The notes: generated by a model not told the origin, from the letters alone. Shown: positions 1 to 7,303, counted from the first letter of the stretch. The stretch is DNA of 11,126 nucleotides from an uncultured Clostridia bacterium (GCA_937891215.1 CALAEU010000032.1:1-11126), one strand, 5' to 3'. A program made the numbers and translations.

Positions 1-1
1 T

Positions 2-799
2 TATGAAAATGAAAAATTCATAGGCGGTGCACCACTTAACCTTGCCGCACATTGTAGCAAACAGGGCGCAGACAGTTTTATGCTTTCTTCTGTCGGTAAT
101 GACGATTTAGGAACTTCTGCTTTAGAAATCGTTAAGAAATTTAATGTAAAAACAGATTTTGTTTATGTAAACAAAGAAAAAGAAACAGGTAAATGCATTG
201 TTACGCTGAATGAAAATGGTGTACCATCTTATAATGTTTTAACCGATGTTGCTTACGATTACATAAAAGCACCCGACAATATAAATGCTTTTCAGTTTGA
301 TGTTTTTTGTTTTGGCACATTAGCATTAAGAAGCGAAGAAAATCTCGAAACTGTTAAATCAATTCTTAAAAGTTACAATATTAAAAAAGTTTATTGCGAT
401 ATAAATATAAGACCACCATTTTTTTCAGAAGCAACTATTCTTTTTGCTTTGGAAAATGCAAATATTCTAAAAATAAGCGATGAAGAATTACATTATGTAT
501 CAAATGCCTGTGGTTTAAAAGAATTACAGGATATTGCTGAAAAATATGAGAATTTAGAATTTATATTGCTCACACAAGGCGAAAAAGGTGCTTGTGTTTA
601 TGACTGCAAAAATAAAAAAGCTTATTCACAGGATGCTCCGAAAGTAAAGGTTGCTTCATCAGTTGGTGCAGGTGATAGTTTTGGGGCAACATTCATCTGT
701 GAATATTTCAAAACGAATGATGTCGAAAACAGTTTAAAAAAAGCGATTAAAATAAGTGCTTTTGTTGTTTCTAAAAAGGAAGCAATTCCAGAATATTAA
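2..799 (+). CDS. PfkB-family carbohydrate kinase, fructokinase-like (5' end cut off)
   Basis: This gene is open from the first bases of the window; the real start lies upstream, and about 25-30 N-terminal residues are probably missing (265 visible, about 300 usual). The visible part opens with the PfkB sugar-binding motif GGAPLNLAAH, typical of fructokinases, followed by SSVGNDDLG. The C-terminal ATP-binding signature SSVGAGDSFGATF carries the expected catalytic base Asp, encoded at 674-676. The family transfers phosphate from ATP to a sugar hydroxyl in the cytoplasm. The next gene starts 14 bp downstream and encodes a ketohexose 3-epimerase, so the likely substrate is fructose or a related ketose; this is inference. 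Other PfkB substrates such as tagatose or 2-keto-3-deoxygluconate cannot be excluded. The promoter is outside the window. Confidence 0.88.
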   Translation, partial: YENEKFIGGAPLNLAAHCSKQGADSFMLSSVGNDDLGTSALEIVKKFNVKTDFVYVNKEKETGKCIVTLNENGVPSYNVLTDVAYDYIKAPDNINAFQFDVFCFGTLALRSEENLETVKSILKSYNIKKVYCDINIRPPFFSEATILFALENANILKISDEELHYVSNACGLKELQDIAEKYENLEFILLTQGEKGACVYDCKNKKAYSQDAPKVKVASSVGAGDSFGATFICEYFKTNDVENSLKKAIKISAFVVSKKEAIPEY

Positions 800-805
800 A
801 AGGAG
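800..805 (+). promoter_or_regulatory. Ribosome binding site of the 3-epimerase gene
   Basis: AAGGAG begins immediately after the kinase stop codon and lies 8 nt before the ATG at 814. It fixes that start and shows the two genes are read from one message. Confidence 0.8.
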
Positions 806-813
806 TAAAGAAT

Positions 814-1683
814 ATGAAATTTGGTATTTATTATGCTTATTGGGAAAAGGAATGGGGCGGAAATTTCGTTCCTTATATTGAAAAAACAAAGAAATTAGGC
901 TTTGATGTTTTAGAAGTTGCTTGTGGTGCATTTCATTTAGAAAATGACAATTATTTTAAAGAACTTAAAAATGTAGCAGAATCAAACGGAATGTTACTTT
1001 CTGGTGGTTACGGCCCAAGACCTGAACACAATTTAGCATCAACTGACAGCGCTTTAGTTGAAAATGCTTTAAAATTCTATGATGATATTTTCAGAAAAAT
1101 GGAAATTGCAGGTATTGACCGCATTGGTGGTGCTCTTTACTCTTATTGGCCGGTTAATTTCAGAGCAGGTTTTGACAAACAGGCAGATACTGAAAGAAGT
1201 ATTAAAAATATGAGAAGACTTGCTGATATCGCCGCTGATTATGGAATTACTCTTTGTATGGAATCTTTAAACAGATTTGAAGGTTATATGATTAACGAAG
1301 CGTACGAAGATGTTGACTATGTTAAAGCAGTTGACAAACCAAATGTTAAATCTATGCTCGACACATTCCATATGAACATTGAAGAAGATTCTATGGTTGA
1401 AGCAATCCGTCTTACAAAAGGCACCCTTGGTAGTTTCCACGTTGGTGAACCTAACAGAAGATGTCCTAACAAAAATAGCAGAATTGACTGGTATGAAATA
1501 GGCAGAACCCTCCACGAGATTGAATATGATGGTTACGTTGTTATGGAACCATTCGTTCTTATGGGTGGTCAGGTAGGTAAAGATATTTCTATCTGGCGTG
1601 ATATGTCAAAAGGTAAGACAATGGAACAAATTGACCTTGATGCAAAAAATTCAGTTGAATTTTTAAGAGAAGCATTTAAATAA
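814..1683 (+). CDS. D-allulose (psicose)/D-tagatose 3-epimerase family protein
   Basis: A 289-residue TIM-barrel protein of the AP-endonuclease-2-like sugar isomerase/epimerase family. It starts with GIYYAYWEKEW, contains GGALYSYWPV and LDTFHMNIEEDS, and ends with VVMEPFVLMGG and a WRD motif, all hallmarks of characterised D-psicose/allulose 3-epimerases. The expected metal-binding and catalytic residues are present: E150 (MESLNRFE), D183 (LDTFH), H209 (FHVGE) and E245 (MEPF), plus E156 and R215 near the sugar. These enzymes use Mn2+ or Co2+ to interconvert ketohexoses at C3, for example allulose and fructose. Length matches the family. The upstream fructokinase-like gene could phosphorylate the fructose formed. 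One odd point is HVGEPNRRCPNKNSRIDW where characterised enzymes I recall read HTGECNR. Substrate preference (allulose, tagatose, L-ribulose) cannot be decided from sequence. Confidence 0.87.
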   Translation: MKFGIYYAYWEKEWGGNFVPYIEKTKKLGFDVLEVACGAFHLENDNYFKELKNVAESNGMLLSGGYGPRPEHNLASTDSALVENALKFYDDIFRKMEIAGIDRIGGALYSYWPVNFRAGFDKQADTERSIKNMRRLADIAADYGITLCMESLNRFEGYMINEAYEDVDYVKAVDKPNVKSMLDTFHMNIEEDSMVEAIRLTKGTLGSFHVGEPNRRCPNKNSRIDWYEIGRTLHEIEYDGYVVMEPFVLMGGQVGKDISIWRDMSKGKTMEQIDLDAKNSVEFLREAFK

Positions 1684-1690
1684 AACAATC

Positions 1691-1726
1691 AGGGTGGTTG
1701 AAATTTCTGGAAATTTCAACCACCCT
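1691..1726. terminator. Bidirectional terminator between the epimerase gene and rmuC
   Basis: A perfect 17-bp inverted repeat (1691-1707 with 1710-1726; the real loop is probably 4-6 nt because 2 nt is too tight). The arm begins AGGGTGGTTGAAATTTC. It lies 7 bp after the epimerase stop and 6 bp after the rmuC stop. The better T-tract follows on the minus strand (GATTGTTTTATTT); the plus side has only ATTAATTTA, so it probably serves rmuC best. Confidence 0.85.
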
Positions 1727-1732
1727 ATTAAT

Positions 1733-3004
1733 TTACTCTTCTAATTGTAAACCCAAAAATTCATCAGCCTCTGTTCCGTCGATAACTTCTACACCTTTAA
1801 GTTTTTTCTGTATAATGTCGTTTCGTTTCTGTGCTTCATCAAGTGTTTTACCTGCTTCATCAATCTTGCGTTTTGCTTTTTCAAGCACTGTTCCAAATGT
1901 ATTATATTGAGATTTCGCAACCGAAAGAAGTGTTCTTACCTCGTCTGCTTTTTCATTTATGGCAATTGCTTTAAATCCCATAGCAAAAGAATTAAGAAGT
2001 GCCGTGATTGTTGTAGGCCCTGCAATCATAATATTTTCTTGTTGCATTTTTTCAACAATACCATTTTTAGAAGAAACTATTTCGGCATAAAGACCTTCTG
2101 TTGCAAGATAAAGAATTGCAAATGGTGTGGTCTTTGGTGGTTCTATGTACTTTTTAACATCTTTAGCCTCCGCTAAAACCCTATCTTCAAGTGCCTTTCG
2201 TGCAACCCTTAAAATTTCAGGGTCAGCGGATTCTGCTGCGTTGCAAAGTCTTACATAATCTTCCATAGGAAATTTTGAGTCAATAGGCAAATAAATTATT
2301 TCGTCTTTACCTTCACCACTTGGAATTTTAACTGCAAATTCTACTCGCTCACCATTCACCTTTGGTGAGTAATTTTTTACATACATTCCTGGAATTGTCT
2401 GGTCTAAAAGTGACTCTAACTGAACTTCTGCCCAGGTACCCCTTGCTTTAACGTTTGTAAGCACTCGGTTTAAAGATGTAACATTATTTGTAACACCTTG
2501 TGAAAGTTCTTTCATTTCACCTAAAGATTTATAAACATTCTCAAGTTGTTCTGAAACAGTTTTAAATGAAGAATTAAGTCTTGTTGTGAGGGTGGAAGTC
2601 AATTTTTCATCTACTGTAACACGCATTTCTTCAAGTTTCTTTTCGTTACTTTCCTGAAGTTTTGCAACTGACTCTACTATAAAACGTGTCTGTCTGTCAT
2701 TCTGTTCAATATTATTCTGCCTTATTACATTCAGAGACTCTGTTATTTTTTCGGTCATATCAATACGACTTTTGTAATTTTCTTCTCTCAATGCGTTAAG
2801 TCGTAAATCAACTTTTTCAAGCCCCCTTGCTACTTCTTCGCGTGACAATCTGCCTGAACTTGCCATTTCTTCACGATTGTAACGAAGTTCATCAAAAATC
2901 GCACCTGAACTACCACTTCTCTTTAAAGAAACAAGTAAAGCTATACACGCACCGAGCAGTAATATAATTACACCACAAAGAATAAATAAAATTGTATTTC
3001 CCAT
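1733..3004 (-). CDS. rmuC: RmuC-family DNA recombination protein
   Basis: A 423-residue protein with the classic RmuC layout: an N-terminal membrane anchor (about residues 4-26), a long charged coiled-coil region (about 35-180), and the conserved C-terminal domain (about 188-400). Conserved pieces include GTWAEVQLESLL, the PD-(D/E)XK-nuclease-like IDSKFP at 241-246 (D242, K244), LYLATEGLYAEIV and GPTTITALLNSFAMGF. E. coli RmuC limits inversions at short inverted repeats and is thought to be a nuclease; its exact biochemical role is poorly defined. The start at 3004 is supported by AAAGGGG 7 nt upstream. It has its own extended -10 promoter and a terminator on each side, so it is probably transcribed alone. 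Confidence 0.92.
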   Translation of the reverse strand: MGNTILFILCGVIILLLGACIALLVSLKRSGSSGAIFDELRYNREEMASSGRLSREEVARGLEKVDLRLNALREENYKSRIDMTEKITESLNVIRQNNIEQNDRQTRFIVESVAKLQESNEKKLEEMRVTVDEKLTSTLTTRLNSSFKTVSEQLENVYKSLGEMKELSQGVTNNVTSLNRVLTNVKARGTWAEVQLESLLDQTIPGMYVKNYSPKVNGERVEFAVKIPSGEGKDEIIYLPIDSKFPMEDYVRLCNAAESADPEILRVARKALEDRVLAEAKDVKKYIEPPKTTPFAILYLATEGLYAEIVSSKNGIVEKMQQENIMIAGPTTITALLNSFAMGFKAIAINEKADEVRTLLSVAKSQYNTFGTVLEKAKRKIDEAGKTLDEAQKRNDIIQKKLKGVEVIDGTEADEFLGLQLEE

Positions 3005-3050
3005 AGTAAATCCCCTTTGCTTTTTATTTTATTAGGATTATATTATATTC

Positions 3051-3079
3051 ATTATAGCATAATCATTGTACTATTTAAA
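3051..3079 (-). promoter_or_regulatory. rmuC promoter (extended -10)
   Basis: On the minus strand: TTTAAA (-35, 3074-3079), a 17-bp spacer, then TATAAT (-10, 3051-3056) preceded by TGC, a perfect extended -10. Transcription would begin near 3044, giving a leader of about 40 nt. It lies just downstream of the aspartokinase terminator. Confidence 0.75.
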
Positions 3080-3090
3080 GGACTTAATAA

Positions 3091-3131
3091 AAAACAAGGA
3101 ACAAAAAGCACCGCTTTCTGTACCTTGTTTT
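3091..3131 (-). terminator. Rho-independent terminator of the aspartokinase gene
   Basis: A 19-position stem with two mismatches (3091-3109 with 3113-3131) and a 3-nt apex, followed on the minus strand by TTTATT after a TTTT arm end. It starts 4 bp after the stop codon. The arms begin AAAACAAGG, as in the terminator at 9005-9050. Confidence 0.85.
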
Positions 3132-3135
3132 GTTT

Positions 3136-4449
3136 TTATTTTACAAATTCATTATAAATCGCTTCGAGAGTCGCAACATAATCTTCTTCTGCAACACCTA
3201 CAATAATATTAAGCTCACTTGAACCCTGGTCAATCATTCTGATATTTATATTGCTATTTGCAATTGCTTTGAAGAGTCTGCTTGCAGTACCTTTTGAACC
3301 TGCCATACCACGACCAACAACTGCAACAAGTGCAATACCGTTGTAAATTGTGATGTTGTCTGGTTTTGTCTTTTTCTGAATATCTGCAATAACTGTTTCT
3401 TTTACCGGTAAGAAGTCATTATCATTAACAACAACAGACATTGTATCAATACCAGATGGAAGATGTTCAAAGCAGATTTTTTGGTTTTCGAGTACTTCAA
3501 GAACTTTTCTGCCGAAACCGATTTCTGAGTTCATCATATCTTTTTCAATTGCGATAACAGAAAAACCTTTTTTACCTGCAATACCAGTAATAACTGTATC
3601 TACCTTATTTGAGTCGACAGTAGAAACAATCATTGTACCTGCATCTTCAGGTCTGTTTGTATTACGGATATTAATCGGAATACCTTTTTCTCTTACTGGG
3701 AAAATCGCATCTTCGTGCATAACAGTTGCTCCCATATATGAAAGCTCGCGAAGTTCGCGGTAAGTAATTGTATTAATAACCTTTGGATTTTTAACGCATC
3801 TTGGATCTGCCATAAGCATACCAGAAACATCAGTCCAGTTTTCATAAATATCTGCAGAAATTGCTCTTGCAACAATTGAACCTGTAATATCTGAACCACC
3901 GCGTGAGAATGTTTTGATTGTACCATTTGGCATAACACCATAAAAGCCTGGTACTACTGCATGAGTGTGTTCTTTAAGAATTTTTGTGAGTTCTTCATTT
4001 GTTTTTTCTGTGTCAAGCTCACCATTTTCTGTGAAGAAAATACCGTCTTCTGCATCAACAAACGCATAACCTAAATATTTTGCTAAAATCATTGAGTTGA
4101 GATATTCGCCACGTGAAGCAATATAGTCACGACCAGCATGGTGAACAATAGCATTTTTAATTCTGTCGAATTCAGGTTGTAACCAGAAATCAAGACCTAA
4201 ATCTTTAATGATGCCATTGTATCTATCTTCAATTAATTTAAATGCTTCATCAATATCTTTGTTTTCCTTAACTAATTTGTAGCAGGAATATAACATATCT
4301 GTTACTTTAATATCTTCGCCATATCTTTTACCTGGTGCAGAAGCAACAACAAATCTTCTTGTTTCGTCAGATTTAATAATAGCAGCTACTTTTTTGAATT
4401 GTTCTGCATCAGCAAGTGAACTACCGCCGAACTTTACAACTTTTACCAT
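3136..4449 (-). CDS. lysC: Aspartate kinase (aspartokinase), monofunctional
   Basis: A 437-residue aspartokinase that phosphorylates L-aspartate to 4-phospho-aspartate, the first step to lysine/diaminopimelate, threonine and methionine. The amino-acid-kinase domain carries KFGGSSLA (6-13), SRGEYLNS (112-119), FSRGGSDITG (181-190), WTDVSG (205-210) and ADPR (214-217). Two C-terminal ACT domains follow (about 287-360 and 371-437), the second with NSNINIRMIDQGSSELNIIV, the usual site of allosteric feedback by an end-product amino acid; which one cannot be read here. There is no fused homoserine dehydrogenase. The start at 4449 is set by AAGGGG 8 nt upstream. The 5' leader is too short for a lysine riboswitch. 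Symbol lysC is by family; paralogous aspartokinases elsewhere in the genome could change the proper name. Confidence 0.93.
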   Translation of the reverse strand: MVKVVKFGGSSLADAEQFKKVAAIIKSDETRRFVVASAPGKRYGEDIKVTDMLYSCYKLVKENKDIDEAFKLIEDRYNGIIKDLGLDFWLQPEFDRIKNAIVHHAGRDYIASRGEYLNSMILAKYLGYAFVDAEDGIFFTENGELDTEKTNEELTKILKEHTHAVVPGFYGVMPNGTIKTFSRGGSDITGSIVARAISADIYENWTDVSGMLMADPRCVKNPKVINTITYRELRELSYMGATVMHEDAIFPVREKGIPINIRNTNRPEDAGTMIVSTVDSNKVDTVITGIAGKKGFSVIAIEKDMMNSEIGFGRKVLEVLENQKICFEHLPSGIDTMSVVVNDNDFLPVKETVIADIQKKTKPDNITIYNGIALVAVVGRGMAGSKGTASRLFKAIANSNINIRMIDQGSSELNIIVGVAEEDYVATLEAIYNEFVK

Positions 4450-4486
4450 AGTAAGTACCCCTTAGTATAATAATATTACGTACGAT

Positions 4487-4515
4487 ATACTACCACTATT
4501 TATTTGTTTTATCAA
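4487..4515 (-). promoter_or_regulatory. Aspartokinase gene promoter
   Basis: On the minus strand: TTGATA (-35, 4510-4515), 17-bp spacer, TAGTAT (-10, 4487-4492). The start point would be near 4480, leaving about 30 nt before the ATG. This leader is too short for a riboswitch, so control by transcript attenuation looks unlikely. Confidence 0.6.
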
Positions 4516-4586
4516 CAAAAAACGCTTCTCACAAAAAAAGTTCTAAACTTATTATAAATGTTACTAAATCGAAACTTAATAACTTG

Positions 4587-4610
4587 TGCAAAATTACCAC
4601 ACTTTTTGCA
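4587..4610. repeat. Small inverted repeat upstream of the ylmH promoter
   Basis: TGCAAAA (4587-4593) and TTTTGCA (4604-4610) are perfect inverted arms of 7 bp around a 10-nt centre. It lies between the divergent aspartokinase and ylmH promoters and belongs to neither predicted transcript, so it could be a weak operator; chance is also possible in AT-rich DNA. The rest of 4516-4648 shows nothing I can name. Confidence 0.35.
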
Positions 4611-4628
4611 TTATTTTTCATTCTACTC

Positions 4629-4657
4629 TTTTATTTTAGCAAAATGTATGGTATATT
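4629..4657 (+). promoter_or_regulatory. Promoter of the leader RNA and ylmH (extended -10)
   Basis: TATATT at 4652-4657 preceded by TGG (4649-4651) gives an extended -10; the -35 (TTTTAT, 4629-4634, 17-bp spacer) is weak. Transcription would start near 4664, so the ylmH message has a leader of about 135 nt containing the structures at 4681-4794. Confidence 0.55.
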
Positions 4658-4680
4658 CTTACATATTATATGAAACTTTT

Positions 4681-4794
4681 AAGGCAACGAGAACTGAACA
4701 CCTCACAGTTTGGTAAGACAAAAAACGGCTTAATGTGCCGAAAGATTTAAATTTTAGGCGTAACGGGGTTCGACTCTCGTCGCCTTAGGTGGTG
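4681..4794 (+). ncRNA. Structured 5' leader RNA of ylmH, tRNA-like, with alternative folds
   Basis: Several helices can be read directly. An outer stem pairs 4681-4692 (AAGGCAACGAGA) with 4775-4786 (TCTCGTCGCCTT), 12 positions with one A-C mismatch. A competing local hairpin pairs 4756-4760 and 4763-4768 with 4775-4785 around the loop TTCGAC, using the same 3' arm. A hairpin at 4692-4710 exposes CACCT (4699-4703), complementary to the Shine-Dalgarno core AGGTG at 4787-4791. A further hairpin, CGGC/GCCG at 4726-4740, has a 7-nt loop TTAATGT. The TTCGA loop, this anticodon-arm-like hairpin and the GTTTGGTAAGAC segment resemble tRNA parts, but no canonical cloverleaf forms. I do not recognise a known riboswitch class. 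Control of ylmH translation by alternative folding is inference. Confidence 0.55.
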
Positions 4795-4800
4795 AAAAAA

Positions 4801-5544
4801 ATGGAAAAAGAAGAAATGCTTTTAATAAAAAGATTGCAGGAACTTTCATCGCGTTCTTACAATCGTGGTATTTTTGTTTATTCAGATTTTCTTAATATGT
4901 ATGAGCAGGATTTACTTTTTTCTAATATTTCTACACCATTCACACTTTTTGGTGGATTTTTAAATGCAGAAAGACAAATTGCAGTTTTCGGAAGTGAAGA
5001 TGATTTGGGTTATTTCCCTGCACCACCTGTAACCTGTATTTTAATTTCACCTGTTATGCAGAAATTTGCAGATGACTTAACACACCGTGATTTTTTAGGT
5101 TCTGTTTTAGGACTTGGCATAAAAAGAGAAACTGTTGGTGACATTATCATTAAAAATAATGCAGGATACATTTTTTGTCTTGATACCGTTGCAGATTATA
5201 TTAAAGAAAATCTAAAAAAAGTACGTCATACATCAGTAAAATGTGAAATTGTAACCGAAGTACCTGATGAAGTAAACCCTGAAGTTCAGGAGAAAATAAT
5301 TGTTATAGCGTCAGAGCGACTTGACGCGGTTATTGCAGAAGTTTACAACCTTTCAAGAAGCGAAAGCACCTCTCTTTTTACTGCTAAAAAAGTTTTTGTT
5401 AATGGCAAACTCACAGAAAACAATTCGCACAAAATAAAAGTTAATGACACAATCTCCGTAAGAGGTTTTGGTAGATTTAACTTTAGTGGAATTTTGCAGG
5501 AAACAAGGAAAGGGAAGCTACGAGCGAAAATTGATGTATTTTAA
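4801..5544 (+). CDS. ylmH: YlmH-family S4-domain RNA-binding protein
   Basis: A 247-residue protein with the YlmH layout. The N-terminal region carries GGFLNAERQIAVF (51-63) and the signature LTHRDFLGSVLGLGIKRE (93-110) followed by GDI. A C-terminal S4 RNA-binding domain spans about 171-235 (SERLDAVIAEVYNLSRSE, then VFVNGKL and VNDTISVRGFGRF). B. subtilis YlmH binds 50S subunits carrying stalled peptidyl-tRNA and has been linked to ribosome quality control; the family is otherwise found beside cell-division genes. I chose ATG 4801 because AGGTGGTG (4787-4794) lies 6 nt upstream; the in-frame GTG codons at 4789 and 4792 are part of that ribosome binding site. Here the gene stands alone, not in a ylm-divIVA cluster, and has the unusual structured leader described at 4681-4794. 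Confidence 0.88.
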   Translation: MEKEEMLLIKRLQELSSRSYNRGIFVYSDFLNMYEQDLLFSNISTPFTLFGGFLNAERQIAVFGSEDDLGYFPAPPVTCILISPVMQKFADDLTHRDFLGSVLGLGIKRETVGDIIIKNNAGYIFCLDTVADYIKENLKKVRHTSVKCEIVTEVPDEVNPEVQEKIIVIASERLDAVIAEVYNLSRSESTSLFTAKKVFVNGKLTENNSHKIKVNDTISVRGFGRFNFSGILQETRKGKLRAKIDVF

Positions 5545-5586
5545 AAAACGGCAAAGAACAACAAAAGTTGCTCTTTGCCGTTTTTT
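5543..5586. terminator. Bidirectional terminator between ylmH and the PhoU-like gene
   Basis: A 15-bp perfect stem (5543-5557 with 5572-5586; AAAAAACGGCAAAGA arm), an A-C mismatch, then CAAC/GTTG closing an AAAA tetraloop. The A/T runs at the ends give a U-tail on both strands. The ylmH stop (5542-5544) and the convergent gene's stop (5585-5587) both overlap the hairpin. Confidence 0.93.
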
Positions 5587-6208
5587 ATGTATTTTTCATT
5601 ACAATCATTTCAATTGTATCACAAACGTGTTCACATGCGTCTGCACAACGCTCCATTTTATAAAGTGTATCTCTTAATGCAATTATTAAAAGCACATCAC
5701 TATTATCTTTACGGATATTAAGAGTACCTTCTAAATAAAGTTTGTCACACTCTTCTTCAAGAGCACCTAGATTAAGAATCATTTCTTTTAATTTTTTAGG
5801 TTTTTTAAATGTTGGTAACTCTTCTAAAACTTTTTTCATAAGTTCACAACATTTAACAATCTTGTTTGCAAATACTTTGAAAAACTCTGGAACAACTTCA
5901 ACTTCATCCACATAAAGTCTTTGAAGGACTTCTTCAATTGTATCTGCGACTTCATCTATATTAGCACTTATTTCAGCAATATCTTCTCTGTCGAGTGGTG
6001 TAACAAATGCTTTAGCGAGTGCCGCAGACATTTCGTGGTGAACCTCATCTGCTTTATGCTCAAATCCATGCATTTTTACAATCATTTCTTTAAGTTTATT
6101 TACATCGTAGTTATTTAAACATTCTTCTAAATATTTTGCTGCTTCAACACAACATTCAGTTGCATTTAAAAAATTATTAAAATAAAATTTATCTGCCTTA
6201 CTAGCCAT
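5585..6208 (-). CDS. PhoU-like DUF47 protein, PiT phosphate transporter accessory
   Basis: A 207-residue, all-helical, cytoplasmic protein of the DUF47/PhoU-like family. It shows the repeated acidic motifs of this fold: EHKAD (50-54), TPLDREDI (70-77), DEVAD (85-89) and ERCAD (186-190), which in PhoU-type proteins bind metal clusters. Family members are usually encoded next to PiT-type phosphate transporters and are thought to modulate them. That is exactly the arrangement here: the transporter gene ends 32 bp upstream on the same strand with no promoter or terminator visible between. The start at 6208 follows GAAAGGATG 7 nt upstream. Length is typical. Whether it activates or restrains the transporter cannot be told from sequence. 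Confidence 0.9.
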   Translation of the reverse strand: MASKADKFYFNNFLNATECCVEAAKYLEECLNNYDVNKLKEMIVKMHGFEHKADEVHHEMSAALAKAFVTPLDREDIAEISANIDEVADTIEEVLQRLYVDEVEVVPEFFKVFANKIVKCCELMKKVLEELPTFKKPKKLKEMILNLGALEEECDKLYLEGTLNIRKDNSDVLLIIALRDTLYKMERCADACEHVCDTIEMIVMKNT

Positions 6209-6240
6209 AATTCAACATCCTTTCATTTTCAAATCATATA

Positions 6241-7296
6241 TCAGAATATTGCCATAAATATTTTTGTCATTATAAATCCTATAAGTCCACAACCTGGGAA
6301 TGTTAAAATCCAGGTTACTGCCATTTCTTTTACTACTGAAAAGTTGATAGCAGAAATTCTTCTTACTGCACCAACACCCATAATTGCAGTCGTTTTTGCG
6401 TGAGTTGTTGACACAGGAATACCAAATACTGAACTTATCAAAAGTGATACAGAAGCGGCAAGGTCAGCTGAAAAACCTTGATATTTTTCAAGTTTTACCA
6501 TATCCATACCAACAGATTTAATAATCTTTTTGCCACCTATTGAAGTACCGACACCCATTACTATTGAACAAACTGCCATTAACCATATCGGCATTTCTAC
6601 GCTCACATTTTCTGCACTCTGACCATTTACAAGCAAAATGCTTAAAAGTATAACACCCATAAACTTCTGACCATCCTGTGCTCCGTGCATAAAGCTCATA
6701 GCCGCCGCCCCACCGATTTGAGCGAACCTGAAAAATGTTTCTGTTTTACTTCGCTGAATATTTCTGAAAATCATAACAACGATTCTGCAAATAACAAAAC
6801 CTAATATAAAACCTAAAAATACAGAAATAATAAGTCCATAAATAACCTTTACCCATTCGGCACCATTAACACCTGAAAGTCCACCGTGAAGTGCAATAGC
6901 ACCACCTGTAAGACCTGCTATTAACGCGTGGCTTTCACTTGTTGGAATACCAAATACCCACGCTAAAATTGCCCACAGCACAATAGCAAAAAGTGCCGCA
7001 CTTAGAGCTACTATTGCTTCGTGAGAATTTGTTCCAAAATCCACCATTTTAGTAATAGTCTGTGCAACAGTTGCATTTACAAGACTCATTATAAATACAC
7101 CTAAAAAGTTGAAGACTGCCGCCATTAAAATTGCAAGTCTTGGAGAAAGACAACGCGTTACAACACAAGTTGCAATAGCGTTTGGTGCATCCGTCCAGCC
7201 ATTAACAAGAATAACACCTAAAGTAAGTGCAACCGCCATTAAAAGCAACGGATTTGCCATCATTTGCTCAAAGAAATATGAGAAAGATAAATCCAC
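6241..7296 (-). CDS. pit: PiT-family inorganic phosphate transporter
   Basis: A 351-residue, multi-pass membrane protein of the PiT family (Na+- or H+-coupled phosphate symport). The family's internal duplication is visible: VNGWTDAPNAIAT (31-43) and GIPTSESHALI (117-127) in the first half are matched by MHGAQDGQKFMG (203-214) and GIPVSTTHAKT (292-302) in the second. I count about ten hydrophobic segments. The start is a GTG at 7294-7296; AGGAGGG sits 7 nt upstream, and no ATG is nearer than codon 12, so the GTG start is well supported. It forms a two-gene operon with the downstream PhoU-like gene. The symbol is a family name; the coupling ion is not determined. Confidence 0.93.
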   Translation of the reverse strand: MDLSFSYFFEQMMANPLLLMAVALTLGVILVNGWTDAPNAIATCVVTRCLSPRLAILMAAVFNFLGVFIMSLVNATVAQTITKMVDFGTNSHEAIVALSAALFAIVLWAILAWVFGIPTSESHALIAGLTGGAIALHGGLSGVNGAEWVKVIYGLIISVFLGFILGFVICRIVVMIFRNIQRSKTETFFRFAQIGGAAAMSFMHGAQDGQKFMGVILLSILLVNGQSAENVSVEMPIWLMAVCSIVMGVGTSIGGKKIIKSVGMDMVKLEKYQGFSADLAASVSLLISSVFGIPVSTTHAKTTAIMGVGAVRRISAINFSVVKEMAVTWILTFPGCGLIGFIMTKIFMAIF

Positions 7297-7303
7297 ACTA
7301 CTT

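Noticed and set aside
1907..2176. A small cysteine-rich open frame on the plus strand inside rmuC
   Set aside because: It is antisense to a well-conserved gene, has no ribosome binding site, and its cysteine-rich composition is the usual by-product of AT-rich antisense reading.
3693..3941. A minus-strand open frame inside the aspartokinase gene
   Set aside because: It overlaps the conserved kinase motifs in another frame and has no start signal or recognisable domain.
4450..4516. A lysine riboswitch in front of the aspartokinase gene
   Set aside because: The predicted leader is only about 30 nt, far too short for the lysine aptamer, and its conserved core is not present.
4697..4793. A canonical tRNA gene in front of ylmH
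   Set aside because: The T-arm does not pair properly in the standard register, the D-stem is poor, the apparent acceptor stem has a mismatch and there is no CCA. I treat it as a tRNA-like leader, not a tRNA.
4789..4794. GTG codons at 4789 or 4792 as the start of ylmH
   Set aside because: They are part of the AGGTGGTG ribosome binding site for ATG 4801 and leave no site for themselves.
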